A DNA stretch of 33,132 nucleotides. Source: Rhodospirillaceae bacterium (GTDB taxonomy: Bacteria > Pseudomonadota > Alphaproteobacteria > CACIAM-22H2). The notes beneath the pieces are model-generated. The model was not told the DNA's origin. It saw nothing but the letters and a program-made list of their open reading frames with translations, and did not search any database. Each line of letters begins with the position of its first letter. Within the stretch, counting starts at the first letter, position 1. A program made the translations under genes and the position numbers. The DNA is taken from the NCBI GenBank assembly GCA_022843945.1, contig JALHMR010000049.1, forward strand, positions 1-33,132, given 5' to 3'. Of the stretch, positions 1-8,319 are shown piece by piece.

Positions 1-287
1 GTGGCCGCGGGCGCGGGCTCGCGGCGCTCCGGCGGGAGGGGGGCGAGGTTGGTGCCCTGGCCGGTGATCCGCCCGGCATCGTTCATGTTGCCGGATTGCA
101 GGCGCAGGCTGTCGAGGGCGTTCATCTGGCCGTAATCGGCCGGGTTGCCGCTGCGCTGGATCTGCTCGCTGCGCTCGCGCGCATTGGTGGCGTTGAGATC
201 GTTGGGATGGATCGGCGGCGGAGACTGGGCGAGGGCGGGCGCGGCCAGCAGAAGGATAGGGATGGCAATGGCGGCCAGCGATTTCAT
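1..287 (-). CDS. Secreted protein of unknown function (N-terminal part, cut by window edge)
   Basis: An open frame reads leftward from an ATG at 287-285 and runs off the left end, giving 95 residues here. It begins MKSLAAIAIPILLLAAPALA, a textbook Sec signal peptide: one Lys, a hydrophobic core, and an AxA-type cleavage site near residue 20. The mature part seen is polar and Pro/Asn/Arg-rich (SPPPIHPND, RERSEQIQRSGNP, LPPERREPAP) with no motif I recognise. The frame is open throughout and the signal peptide is convincing, so I regard it as a real exported protein. I assign no function. No strong Shine-Dalgarno is visible before the ATG. Confidence 0.6.
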   Translation of the reverse strand, partial: MKSLAAIAIPILLLAAPALAQSPPPIHPNDLNATNARERSEQIQRSGNPADYGQMNALDSLRLQSGNMNDAGRITGQGTNLAPLPPERREPAPAA

Positions 288-330
288 CACGACAGTATAA
301 CGACATGCACGGGCGGCGAATTCCCCACAG

Positions 331-410
331 TTGTCATCGCCGGGCTTGACCCGGCGATCCATCGTTCCGTCGGCACGGTGGATGCCCGGGTCGGAGCCCG
401 GGCATGACAA
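331..410 (+). repeat. Palindromic intergenic repeat (two-hairpin element), copy 1
   Basis: An outer inverted repeat (TTGTCAT at 331-337, ATGACAA at 404-410) encloses two hairpins: ATCGCCGGG/CCCGGCGAT (336-358, loop CTTGA) and ATGCCCGGG/CCCGGGCAT (382-405, 6-nt loop). A diverged copy in the opposite orientation lies at 14941-15022. The layout resembles the dispersed palindromic elements common between genes in alphaproteobacteria. It sits between the promoter side of the secreted-protein gene and the 3' end of greB, so it could also act as a terminator, but no T-run follows. Confidence 0.7.
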
Positions 411-413
411 GAC

Positions 414-968
414 CTATGACGGATACTCGATGCGCATCACCTCGAGGGTCTCCGCCCCGCCGGGCGTGCGCAGCTCCACCGTGTCGCCGACGCGGGCCTT
501 GAGCAGGGCGCGTGAGACGGGCGCGATCCAGCTCACCTCGCCGCGTGCCAGGTCGGCCTCGTCGACGCCGCGGATGGTCACGGTCTTTTCGCTGCCATCC
601 TCATGGGCGTAGGTCACGGTGGCGCCGAAGAACACCTGGTCGCGGCGCGGCTGGGCGGCCGGGTCGACCACCCGGGCGATCTCCAGCCGCTTGGTCAAAA
701 AGCGCACCCGGCGGTCGATCTCGCGCAGGCGCTTCTTGCCGTAGAGGTAGTCGCCGTTCTCCGAACGGTCGCCGTTGCCGGCGGCCCAGGACACCACCTC
801 GACGACCTTCGGCCGCTCGACCCGCAGCAGCTGCGTGAGCTCGTCCTGCAGGCGCTTGAGGCCGGCGGGGGTGATGTAGTTCGGCTGCCCCGCGGGCAAA
901 GTCGGGGCGTCGTCCGGGCCGTCGTCTTCCGGCGCGTCGTCGGTTTCCTTGGTGAAGGCCTTGGACAT
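414..968 (-). CDS. greB: Transcription elongation factor GreB
   Basis: The 184-residue protein belongs to the GreA/GreB family, which enters the RNA polymerase secondary channel and stimulates cleavage of backtracked transcripts. The N-terminal coiled-coil half carries NYITPAGLKRLQDEL and the tip/acidic segment SENGDYLYGKKRLREIDRR. The basic GKKRLREIDRRVRFL stretch is typical of GreB rather than GreA. The C-terminal FKBP-like half includes FFGATVTY and ends in MRIEYPS. An upstream GTG at 995 would add nine residues, but the conserved GreB opening MSKAFTKE begins at 968, so I chose that start. The N-terminus has an acidic insert (residues 9-20) longer than in E. coli GreB (158 aa). The gene is divergent from prfB. 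Confidence 0.9.
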   Translation of the reverse strand: MSKAFTKETDDAPEDDGPDDAPTLPAGQPNYITPAGLKRLQDELTQLLRVERPKVVEVVSWAAGNGDRSENGDYLYGKKRLREIDRRVRFLTKRLEIARVVDPAAQPRRDQVFFGATVTYAHEDGSEKTVTIRGVDEADLARGEVSWIAPVSRALLKARVGDTVELRTPGGAETLEVMRIEYPS

Positions 969-1056
969 AGGGGAAATATGGCCGGCGCCGGCCACGGTTA
1001 CAAGCCGCGCGGGTCACTTGATTCCAGCTCGCCGATGGCCGATAAGCTTGCGCACC

Positions 1057-2188
1057 ATGCGTGACGAAATCAAATCCATCGCCTCCGACATCCAGCAGTC
1101 GCTCGAACTGCTGAGGAGGCATCTTTGACTGGGACAAGGCCAACCGGCGTCTGAGCGAGCTGACCGCGCTCGCCAACGATCCCAACCTGTGGAGCGACTC
1201 ACAGAAGGCGCAAGGGTTGCTGCGCGAGCGCGCCCACCTGGAGAAGTCGATCGGCGTGGTCAGGGGCATCCAGCAGGAGCTCGATGACGCCACGACCCTG
1301 ATCGAGCTCGGCGAGGCCGAAGGCGATACGGCGAGCGTCAGCGAGGGCGAGGCCCTGATCCGGGCGCTGAAGCCGGCGGCCGAGAAGCGCGGCCTCGAGG
1401 CGCTGCTCTCGGGCGAGGCCGACGGCAACGACTGCTTCGTCGAGATCCATGCCGGGGCGGGCGGCACCGAATCGCAGGACTGGGCCTCCATCCTCATGCG
1501 CATGTACATGCGCTGGGCCGAGGCGCACGACTACAAGGTCGAGTTCCTCGAGGAGAGCGTCGGCGAGGAGGCGGGCATCAAGTCGGCGACGCTCAAGATC
1601 ATGGGCGCCAACGCCTATGGTTGGCTGAAGACCGAGAGCGGCGTCCACCGCCTGGTGCGCATCTCGCCCTACGATTCCAACGCCCGGCGCCACACCTCCT
1701 TCGCCTCGGTCTGGGTCTATCCGGTGGTCGACGACAAGATCGACATCGTGGTCAACGAGGGCGACCTGCGCATCGACGTCTACCGCGCCTCGGGCGCGGG
1801 CGGCCAGCACGTCAACAAGACCGAATCCGCGGTGCGCATGACCCACTTGCCGACCGGCATCGTCGTCGCATGCCAGAACGACCGCTCGCAGCACAAGAAC
1901 CGGGCCGAGGCGATGAAGATGCTGAAAGCGCGCCTCTACGAGGCCGAACTGAAGAAGCGCGAGGCTGTTTCGGCGGCAATCGAGGCGGCCAAGACCGATA
2001 TCGGCTGGGGCCACCAGATCCGCTCCTACGTCCTGCAGCCCTACCAGATGGTCAAGGACCTGCGCACCGGCGTGCAGACCTCGGATACCTCGGGCGTGCT
2101 CGACGGCGATCTCGACCTGTTCCTCGAAGCCTCGCTCGCCCAGCGCCTCAAGGGCGGCGCCGGTCAGCCGGTGCAGGATATCGAGTAG
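1057..2188 (+). CDS. prfB: Peptide chain release factor 2 (programmed +1 frameshift)
   Basis: RF2 recognises UGA/UAA stop codons and triggers peptide release on the ribosome. Translation starts at ATG 1057, reads 23 codons to CTT (1123-1125), meets an in-frame TGA (1126-1128), and must shift +1 to GAC (1127-1129), giving 376 residues in all. The shifted frame contains the GGQ catalytic motif at residues 248-250 ([12 protein letters not shown]) and the stop-codon recognition region around residue 203 ([14 protein letters not shown]). GGQ and this tripeptide lie just two residues earlier than in E. coli RF2, which confirms the start and shift. The recognition tripeptide reads Ser-Pro-Tyr rather than the classic Ser-Pro-Phe. 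The gene converges with the sulfatase gene, their stops 10 bp apart. Confidence 0.95.
1114..1129 (+). promoter_or_regulatory. RF2 autoregulatory frameshift site
   Basis: AGGAGG (1114-1119), CAT, then CTT TGA C (1120-1129). An internal Shine-Dalgarno-like hexamer three bases before the slippery CTT, followed by TGA-C, is the classic prfB recoding signal, with the same spacing as in E. coli (AGG GGG TAT CTT TGA C). When RF2 is scarce, slow termination at this poor UGA-C lets the ribosome shift +1 and make more RF2. Confidence 0.95.
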
Positions 2189-2198
2189 CCGCGCCCGC

Positions 2199-3509
2199 CT
2201 ACGGTGTAGGCGTCGCCATGTCCGACTTGCCGTAGACCAGAGAGACGCGCGCCTCCGCCGGGATTCCCGGCATGGTTGCCTCCCAACTGTCGTAAGCCGC
2301 ACGCAGCTCCGTCAGCCGTTCGGGATGGCGCTTCGCCAGGTTGGCGCGCTCGCGCGAATCCTGGGACAGGTCGTAAAGAAACGCGTCGCCGTCGAGCGAC
2401 AGGTATTTCCAGGCGCCCCGCCGTACGGCCTTCTGGCTGCGGTGGTTCATGCGCCAGAACAGGTCGCGCGCCATTGTCCTTCCGGGAGCGGCGAGCAGGG
2501 GGAGGAGGCTGAACCCGTCGAGCGGGTAATCGGGGTGCGGCGTCACGCTGGCGGCGTCGAGCATCGTCGCCGGCCAGTCCATGGTGATGGCTGTCTGTCC
2601 GGTGATGCCGCCCGAAGCGATACGTGACGGCCAGTGCGCCAGCAGCGGCACGCGGATGCCGCCTTCGAGCAGGTCCATCTTCTTGCCAACGAACGGCCAG
2701 GTGTCCGAGAAACGCTCGCCGCCATTGTCGCTGGTGAACACGGTCAGCGTGTTCTCCGCCAGGCCGGCCTGCTTCAGCGCCACAAGGATGCGGCCCACAC
2801 CCTCGTCCATGTGGCGGATCATCGTGCGGTAGGTCTCGACCGAGCCGCCGTCGATATGGTGGATGGCGTTGCCGATACGCCGCGACTCAGCCTCGTGGTC
2901 GCGCGCCTCCCACGGCCAGTGCGGCGCCGTGTAATGGACGCTGAGCAGGAATGGCGCGTCCTTGTTCCTCTGCCGGCCGATGAAGTCCACGGCGTGATCG
3001 CTGATCAGGTCGGTGAGATAGCCGACACGCCGGCTCTCCGCGCCGTTCTCGAAGAGGTCGTGCACGCCGGCGCGGTCCCGGTGCGAGAAATAGTCGACGC
3101 CGCCGCCGAGCGGCCCGAAATGCTCGCCGTAGCCGCTGAGCAGCGGCCCGAAATGCGGCGGGTAGCCGAGATGCCATTTGCCGGCCAGGGCCGTGGTGTA
3201 GCCGGCGTCGCGCAACAGCGACGGCAGGGTCGGATGCGAGGGTGGCAGACCGAGGTCGTCGCGGCCGCGGGCAGCGCCGGCGAGCGGCTCGTCGAGCGCG
3301 CCGCGCAGCCGGTACTGGTAGCGCCCGGTCATCAGCGCGAAGCGCGTGGGCGAGCAGACCGGGGAGTTCGAATAGCCGTCGGTGAAGCGCAAGCCCTCGG
3401 CGGCCATGCGATCAAGGGACGGCGAGACATCGCCGCGCCCGCCGTAGCAGCCGAGATCGGCGTAGCCCAGATCGTCGGCCAGGATGAAGACGAAGTTGGG
3501 ACGCGTCAC
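2199..3509 (-). CDS. Sulfatase (formylglycine-dependent, arylsulfatase family)
   Basis: The 436-residue alkaline-phosphatase-fold sulfatase would hydrolyse a sulfate ester; the substrate is unknown. Visible family features are the N-terminal metal ligands NFVFILADD (Asp12, Asp13), the signature CSPTR (Cys52, converted to formylglycine by a maturase not in this window), GKWHLG (Lys111, His113) and TSDNGG (Asp261, Asn262). A histidine/proline-rich segment (HYTAPHWPW) is near residue 192. No signal peptide precedes the catalytic domain, unlike many periplasmic sulfatases, so it may be cytoplasmic unless the start is misjudged. It follows the Bug receptor gene by 8 bp on the same strand, so the two are probably co-transcribed. 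The receptor could capture the sulfated substrate or its product. Confidence 0.9.
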   Translation of the reverse strand: MTRPNFVFILADDLGYADLGCYGGRGDVSPSLDRMAAEGLRFTDGYSNSPVCSPTRFALMTGRYQYRLRGALDEPLAGAARGRDDLGLPPSHPTLPSLLRDAGYTTALAGKWHLGYPPHFGPLLSGYGEHFGPLGGGVDYFSHRDRAGVHDLFENGAESRRVGYLTDLISDHAVDFIGRQRNKDAPFLLSVHYTAPHWPWEARDHEAESRRIGNAIHHIDGGSVETYRTMIRHMDEGVGRILVALKQAGLAENTLTVFTSDNGGERFSDTWPFVGKKMDLLEGGIRVPLLAHWPSRIASGGITGQTAITMDWPATMLDAASVTPHPDYPLDGFSLLPLLAAPGRTMARDLFWRMNHRSQKAVRRGAWKYLSLDGDAFLYDLSQDSRERANLAKRHPERLTELRAAYDSWEATMPGIPAEARVSLVYGKSDMATPTP

Positions 3510-3517
3510 GCGACGTC

Positions 3518-4504
3518 TCAGTCAGCCTTGAAGCCCGAGGCGCGGATCACCGGGCCCCAGCGGTCATAGTCGGCTTTGAGGATACGGGCGAGGTCCGCAG
3601 GCCCCAGCCCGGTCGGCTCGAGGTTCATGCCCTCGATGCGCGGCTTGGTGTCGGCCGCGAGCGTGGCGTCGATTGCCGCCTTGGCCAGGCGGTCGACGAT
3701 CTCCCTGGGCGTGCCGGCGGGCGCGAACATCGCGTACCACGCCATGCCTTCGATATCGTAGCCGCTCTCCTTGAAGGTCGGGATATCGGGCGCGCCCGGC
3801 GCGCGCCGGGCGCCCGAGACGGCGAGCACGCGGGCCTTGCCGGCCTGGGCCAGCGCACCGATATCGGCGAGCACCAGCATGGCCGCAGGAATCTCACCGC
3901 CGATCAGGGCCTGCAGCACCGGCGCCGTGCCGCGATAGGGAACATGGGTGAGGTCAAGCCCGGCGGCGCGGGCGAACATCACGCCGAAGAAGTGCGGCAG
4001 GCTGCCGGCACTGGCCGAAGCGTAGTTGCTGTACTGGCCGCCGGTCTTCGCCAGCGCTACATATTCGGCGACGGTCCTGGCCGGCACCTGTTCACCAACC
4101 CCCAGCGCCAGCTGGAAGCTCGCGATATGGGCGACCGGCAGGAAATCGGTGAGGGGATCGTAGCTCAGCCTCGAATAGGAATGCGGATAGGCGACCATGG
4201 TGGCGAAAGGCGTCATCAGGATCGTGTTGCCGTCGGGCCGGGCGCTCTTGACCAGCTCGTTGGCCAGGATGCCGCCGCCGCCGGCCCGGTTCTCCACCAC
4301 CACCGGCCGGCCGAGGGTCCCGCGCATCTTATCGGCCAGCAGGCGGGTCAGCGTGTCGACGCCGGCCCCGGCCGGAAAACCGAGGATGACGCGCAGCGGC
4401 TGGTCCTGCGCGGCGGCCGGAACGGCCGCGCCGGCCATCATTCCAAGGGCGACGGACACCAGCAGGGCGGCGCCGGCAAGCCGGTTCCGAAAATCGTTGC
4501 TCAT
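3518..4504 (-). CDS. Bug/TctC-type periplasmic solute-binding protein
   Basis: The 328-residue tripartite tricarboxylate transporter receptor carries a Sec signal peptide (hydrophobic residues 9-31, cleavage near AAAQ). Family marks are RVILGFPAGAGVDTLTRLLA, VVVENRAGGGG, YSNYASASAGSLPHFFGVMF, HVPYRGTAPVLQALIGGEI and FAPAGTPREIVDRL. Such proteins bind small carboxylates in the periplasm. No TctA/TctB membrane partners are in the window, as is common for this expanded family, so it may share a distant permease or act in sensing. A strong ribosome site (GGGAGGA) precedes the ATG. The sulfatase gene follows by 8 bp. The gene lies downstream of a LysR gene on the same strand, with a PcaQ-like operator in the gap. 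Confidence 0.92.
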   Translation of the reverse strand: MSNDFRNRLAGAALLVSVALGMMAGAAVPAAAQDQPLRVILGFPAGAGVDTLTRLLADKMRGTLGRPVVVENRAGGGGILANELVKSARPDGNTILMTPFATMVAYPHSYSRLSYDPLTDFLPVAHIASFQLALGVGEQVPARTVAEYVALAKTGGQYSNYASASAGSLPHFFGVMFARAAGLDLTHVPYRGTAPVLQALIGGEIPAAMLVLADIGALAQAGKARVLAVSGARRAPGAPDIPTFKESGYDIEGMAWYAMFAPAGTPREIVDRLAKAAIDATLAADTKPRIEGMNLEPTGLGPADLARILKADYDRWGPVIRASGFKAD

Positions 4505-4592
4505 GGTTCCTCCCGGTTGCGGGCTTGAGCGCCTCGTCCATGGCAGGATATCGGCATGGCCCGTCTCACAAAATGCTAAGCGGCATGGCAGT

Positions 4593-4608
4593 ATAACAAT
4601 TCTGTTAT
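4593..4608. promoter_or_regulatory. Probable LysR (PcaQ-like) operator
   Basis: A perfect inverted repeat ATAACA-N4-TGTTAT lies about 90 bp upstream of the Bug gene start and overlaps the stop codon of the LysR gene. As I recall, the PcaQ box described in Sinorhizobium is ATAACC-N4-GGTTAA, which this closely matches in half-site and spacing. The adjacent regulator looks PcaQ/GbpR-like, so it is the likely ligand. Control of the Bug-sulfatase pair is inference. Confidence 0.6.
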
Positions 4609-5519
4609 GGCCGATCGAGCGGGCGCAGCTCCTTGCGCAGGGCCGCGATCAGCCGGCGTGTCGGCGCCGTCAACGGCCGGCCGGGAACATGGGTAATACC
4701 CACCGGTCCGCTCAGCTCGTCGCCACCGATCGGCAGCCGGACGAGGACTCCATCCCGGAGCTCGGCGCGCATGGTGCCCAGGGGAAAGGCGATGACGGAA
4801 TCACTGGCGAGCAGATAAGGCCGTGCGAACTCGAAAGAGGCGGTCTCGACGACGTTCGAGACGGTCGCATGACCGCGCGTCATGAGAAAGCGATTGATCT
4901 CGTCGCGGATGATCGTGCCAGGCAGGGGGAGGATCATACCGTAGCGCTCGAGCTCATCCAGCGCCAGTCGCCGACGACGTGCCAGGGGATGGCCGGTCCG
5001 CACGGCAAAGACGAGCGGCTCGTCATAGAGGTGATCGAAGCGAAGCCCTTTGACCTGTTCCGGACGCAGCAGGCGGCCGACCAGCATGTCGAGGTCACCA
5101 CCGCGGAGCAGACGCAGAAGCTCGTCGGCGCCGGCCGTCACGATCCGCACGGTGACGTTGGGATGGACGCGCTTGAAGCGCAGAACAGCGTCCGGCATGA
5201 GTTCGCGGGTCACGTTGGGCAAGATGCCCAGGCCGATGGTCTGGGTGGCTCCCCGGCCGGCCGCCTGCTGCACGCCTTCGGAAAGCTGGGCGAGGCCCGA
5301 TTCGGCGAAAAACATCAGACTCTCGCCGGCGCTCGTCAGCGCGAGGCCACGGGCCCGGCGCTCGAAGAGCGGCCGTCCGACAATCTGCTCGAGATGCGAG
5401 ATCGTGCGCGAAACAGCCGGCTGAACTGTGTTCAGGCTCTCCGCGGCACGCGTGAAGCTGCGATGACGGGCCACCTCGACGAAAGCGCGGAGGTGGCGGA
5501 ATTGCACGCGCTGATCCAT
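4605..5519 (-). CDS. LysR-family regulator, PcaQ/GbpR-like
   Basis: The 304-residue LysR-type regulator has a winged helix-turn-helix at residues 8-65 (FRHLRAFVEVARHRSFTRAAE, QPAVSRTISHLEQIVGRPLFER) and a substrate-binding effector domain from about residue 93. The opening FRHLRAFVEVAR and later GDLDMLVGRL, FDHLYDEPLVFAVR and PVGIT resemble PcaQ and GbpR, regulators of aromatic-acid and sugar uptake genes in alphaproteobacteria. The Bug receptor and sulfatase lie downstream on the same strand behind a PcaQ-like inverted repeat. An amidohydrolase is divergent, 110 bp away. A weaker half-matching site (ATAGC-N6-GTTAC, 5548-5563) in that divergent gap could serve autoregulation. Effector unknown. 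Confidence 0.9.
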   Translation of the reverse strand: MDQRVQFRHLRAFVEVARHRSFTRAAESLNTVQPAVSRTISHLEQIVGRPLFERRARGLALTSAGESLMFFAESGLAQLSEGVQQAAGRGATQTIGLGILPNVTRELMPDAVLRFKRVHPNVTVRIVTAGADELLRLLRGGDLDMLVGRLLRPEQVKGLRFDHLYDEPLVFAVRTGHPLARRRRLALDELERYGMILPLPGTIIRDEINRFLMTRGHATVSNVVETASFEFARPYLLASDSVIAFPLGTMRAELRDGVLVRLPIGGDELSGPVGITHVPGRPLTAPTRRLIAALRKELRPLDRP

Positions 5520-5629
5520 GGGTCCCCGGCGATTGGCGAAGCCGACTATAGCGCCGATGTTACGGCACTGGCACCTTGAGACCGTTCTCGGCTATTGAAC
5601 CTGTGCCTGTGGGAGATCGTCCGTCCGCC

Positions 5630-7045
5630 ATGCCTTCGATCCTGATCCGCAACGCGCACCTGGTCCTACCGGATCGCGCCGACCTCCCGACGGGCTCGCT
5701 GCTGGCCAAGGGCGAGCGCATCGCCGGCGTCTTCCCCGGCGGCGACGGGCCCCAGACGGCGGATGAGATCATCGACGGGGCCGGCCTCGCCGTCATGCCC
5801 GGCCTGGTCAACGCCCATCACCACGCCTATTCCAACGTGCTGCGCGGTACGCGCAACGACCGGCGGCTGGAGAGCTGGGCGCTCTACACCGTCGCCTACG
5901 GCTACGTGCTCGATGCCGAGGCGATCCGCCTGGGCGTGCTGCTGGGCGCGGCCGAGGCGATGCGGGGCGGCGTCACCGCGCTGGTCGATCACGCGCCGCA
6001 TGTGACTCACGCCGAGGCGGCGCTCGAGGCGCATGCCCAGTCGGGCCTGCGGGTGGGTTACGCGCCGTTCCTCCATGACCGCTCCGACCACGATCTCTTC
6101 GGCGTGGCGTTGCCGGCCGAGCTGCGCGCCGCCTTCGATGCCCCCAGCCGCCCGCCGGAGAGCATCGCCGAATTCTTCCGCCAGCTGGTTCGCGAGTGGC
6201 AGGGGCGGGACGGGCGGCTGCAGATCATGCTCGGCCCCAACGCGCCGCAGCGTTGCTCGGCGGCGTTGCTGGAGCTATGGCGACGCCTGGCCGACGAGCT
6301 GTCTTTGCGCGTCCACACCCATCTCTGCGAGACGCTGCCGCAGGCGCGCTACGGCGAGACGCACTGGGGCGGCACGGTTACCGGCATGGCGAAGCATGGC
6401 CTGCTCAACCAGCGCCTGTCGGTGGCCCACGCGGTCTGGCTGGCCGAAAGCGAGCGCGACCTGCTGGCGAAGCACGGAGTCACCGTCTCGCATAACCCGG
6501 TGAGCAACCTGATGCTGGGCAGCGGCACGATGCCGCTGGTCGACTATCTCAGGCGCGGCATCGCGGTGGCGCTGGGCAGCGATTCGGCCAACACCGGCGG
6601 CGCGGCCAACCTGTTCGAGGTCATGCGCCTGGCGCTGATGCTGCCGCGCCCCACCACGGCGAACGAGGCCGACTGGCCGACACCGCAAGCCGTGCTCGCC
6701 ATGGCCAGTGCCGGCGGCGCGCGCGCGTTGGGCGTCGAGGTGGGCCGCCTGGAAACCGGGCGGCTGGCCGATCTCGTGCTCGTGCGTCTCGACACGGCGC
6801 TGATGCAGGCGGCCGCGCCGTCTCTGGCCGCCCTCATCCAGCACGCCGGGCCGCATGCGGTGCAGGCGACGATGGTCGGCGGGCGTTTCGTCTACCGCGA
6901 CGGCAAGGTCCTGGCCTTCGACGAGGCGGCGGTGCTGCGGCGCTACCGGGAACGCGCGACGGCGATTGTCGGGGCGGCGGCCGACCGGCTGCGCCTGGCC
7001 GAGCGCGCCGAGCCGCATTTCACCAAGCTCTATCCCGGTTTCTAG
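5630..7045 (+). CDS. Amidohydrolase / aminohydrolase (MTA/SAH-deaminase-like superfamily)
   Basis: The 471-residue metal-dependent hydrolase belongs to the amidohydrolase superfamily, subgroup of cytosine/guanine/methylthioadenosine deaminases and chlorohydrolases (AtzB/TrzN-like). Metal ligands and catalytic residues are visible: HxH in GLVNAHHHAYSN (His63, His65), HTHLCET near residue 229, SVAHAVWL near 266, and GSDSANTGG with the conserved Asp near 317. A TTG at 5576 could extend the frame, but the ATG at 5630 opens directly into the beta-strand MPSILIRNAHLV expected for the family, so I use it. The substrate is not predictable from motif alone. It is divergent from the LysR gene, a usual arrangement for a regulated target. 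Confidence 0.88.
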   Translation: MPSILIRNAHLVLPDRADLPTGSLLAKGERIAGVFPGGDGPQTADEIIDGAGLAVMPGLVNAHHHAYSNVLRGTRNDRRLESWALYTVAYGYVLDAEAIRLGVLLGAAEAMRGGVTALVDHAPHVTHAEAALEAHAQSGLRVGYAPFLHDRSDHDLFGVALPAELRAAFDAPSRPPESIAEFFRQLVREWQGRDGRLQIMLGPNAPQRCSAALLELWRRLADELSLRVHTHLCETLPQARYGETHWGGTVTGMAKHGLLNQRLSVAHAVWLAESERDLLAKHGVTVSHNPVSNLMLGSGTMPLVDYLRRGIAVALGSDSANTGGAANLFEVMRLALMLPRPTTANEADWPTPQAVLAMASAGGARALGVEVGRLETGRLADLVLVRLDTALMQAAAPSLAALIQHAGPHAVQATMVGGRFVYRDGKVLAFDEAAVLRRYRERATAIVGAAADRLRLAERAEPHFTKLYPGF

Positions 7046-7069
7046 CGCAACGCGCAGCGTTGGCGCGCA

Positions 7070-8251
7070 TCAGGCGATCTCGAACAGACCCGCCGCACCC
7101 ATGCCGCCGCCGACGCACATGGTGACGACCACCTTCTTCGCCTTGCGGCGGCGGCCTTCGAGCAGGGCGTGGCCGACCAGCCGGGCCCCGCTCATGCCGT
7201 ACGGGTGTCCGACCGAGATCGCGCCGCCGTTGACGTTCAGCCGCTCGTTGGGAATGCCGAGGCGGTCCCGGCAATAGAGGACCTGAACGGCGAAGGCCTC
7301 GTTCAGCTCCCACAGATCGATATCGTCGACCTTGAGCCCGTGGCGCTGCAGCAGCTTAGGGACAGCGAAGACCGGGCCGATGCCCATCTCGTCGGGCTCG
7401 CAGCCGGCCACCACCATGCCGCGATAGAGGGCGAGCGGCTTGAGACCGCGGCGCTCGGCGAGCTTCGCATCCATGACCACGGCGGCCGAGGCCCCGTCGG
7501 AGAGCTGGCTGGCATTGCCGGCGGTGATGCACTTGCCCTCGCCGCGCACCGGCTTCAGCTTCGCCAGGCCGTCCCGCGAGGTGTCGGGGCGGTTGCCCTC
7601 GTCCTGGGCGAGCGTCACCTCCTCGGTCCAGCTGCGCGTGCCTTCCTTGTCGGTCATCTGCTTGATCGTGGTGAGCGGCACGATCTCGCCCTTGAACAGG
7701 CCGGCCTGCTGGGCGGCAGCGGTGCGGCGCTGGCTCTCGAGCGCGAACTCGTCCTGCTGCTCGCGGCTGATCCCGTAGCGCACCGCCACGTTCTCGGCCG
7801 TGTCGATCATCGGCAGGTAGACCTCAGGCTTGTGCGCGAGAAGCCACTCGTCCTTGTAGTGGTGCAGGTTGGTGTTGTTCTGGATCAGGCTGATCGATTC
7901 GAGGCCGCCGCCGACCGCGACCGGCGCGCCGTCGACCATCACACGTTGTGCGGCGATGCTGATCGCCTGCAGACCGGAGCTGCAGAAGCGATTGAGCGTC
8001 ATGGCGCTGGTCGTGACCGGCAGTCCGGCCTTGATCGCGGCCTGGCGCGCAATGTTGTGGCCCGTCGCTCCCTCGGGGAAGCCGCAGCCCATGATCACGT
8101 CCTCGACTTCGCCGGGTTCGATCCCGGCGCGCTCGACGGCGTGACGGATCACATGACCGCCCAGGGTAGCGCCGTGGGTGAGATTGAACGCGCCACGGAA
8201 CGCCCGGCCGATCGGCGTGCGGGCGGTGGAGACGATTACGGCTTCGGGCAT
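7070..8251 (-). CDS. Acetyl-CoA C-acyltransferase (thiolase)
   Basis: The 393-residue thiolase either cleaves 3-ketoacyl-CoA with CoA or condenses two acyl-CoAs. It carries all catalytic elements: nucleophile Cys90 in [12 protein letters not shown], the NEAF motif ([11 protein letters not shown]), the His of [16 protein letters not shown], and the C-terminal [13 protein letters not shown] with the second active-site Cys. Length is standard. It is the last gene of the minus-strand operon, 65 bp after the ferredoxin gene, and would supply the final thiolytic step of a CoA-based degradation route begun by the CoA-transferase and hydratase. No hydroxyacyl-CoA dehydrogenase is in the cluster, so that step would have to be encoded elsewhere. 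It converges with the amidohydrolase gene. Confidence 0.93.
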   Translation of the reverse strand: MPEAVIVSTARTPIGRAFRGAFNLTHGATLGGHVIRHAVERAGIEPGEVEDVIMGCGFPEGATGHNIARQAAIKAGLPVTTSAMTLNRFCSSGLQAISIAAQRVMVDGAPVAVGGGLESISLIQNNTNLHHYKDEWLLAHKPEVYLPMIDTAENVAVRYGISREQQDEFALESQRRTAAAQQAGLFKGEIVPLTTIKQMTDKEGTRSWTEEVTLAQDEGNRPDTSRDGLAKLKPVRGEGKCITAGNASQLSDGASAAVVMDAKLAERRGLKPLALYRGMVVAGCEPDEMGIGPVFAVPKLLQRHGLKVDDIDLWELNEAFAVQVLYCRDRLGIPNERLNVNGGAISVGHPYGMSGARLVGHALLEGRRRKAKKVVVTMCVGGGMGAAGLFEIA

Positions 8252-8281
8252 GGGCGTCCTCCGGGTTCGATCCCGGGACTA

Positions 8282-8319
8282 TAGAGCCAGCCGAAGCGAG
8301 GCTGGGCAACCTGGCTCTA
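8282..8319. other. Inverted repeat overlapping the ferredoxin stop codon
   Basis: TAGAGCCAG (8282-8290) pairs perfectly with CTGGCTCTA (8311-8319). A nested alternative, CCAGCC/GGCTGG (8288-8305), is mutually exclusive with part of it. It includes the ferredoxin stop codon and lies in the widest gap of the lower operon. No T-run follows, so it is a weak terminator at best. An mRNA processing or stability element is possible. Confidence 0.45.

Noticed and set aside
7048-7062. Terminator between the amidohydrolase and thiolase genes (CAACGC-GCA-GCGTTG)
   Set aside because: Only a six-base stem with no T-run on either strand; too weak to call.
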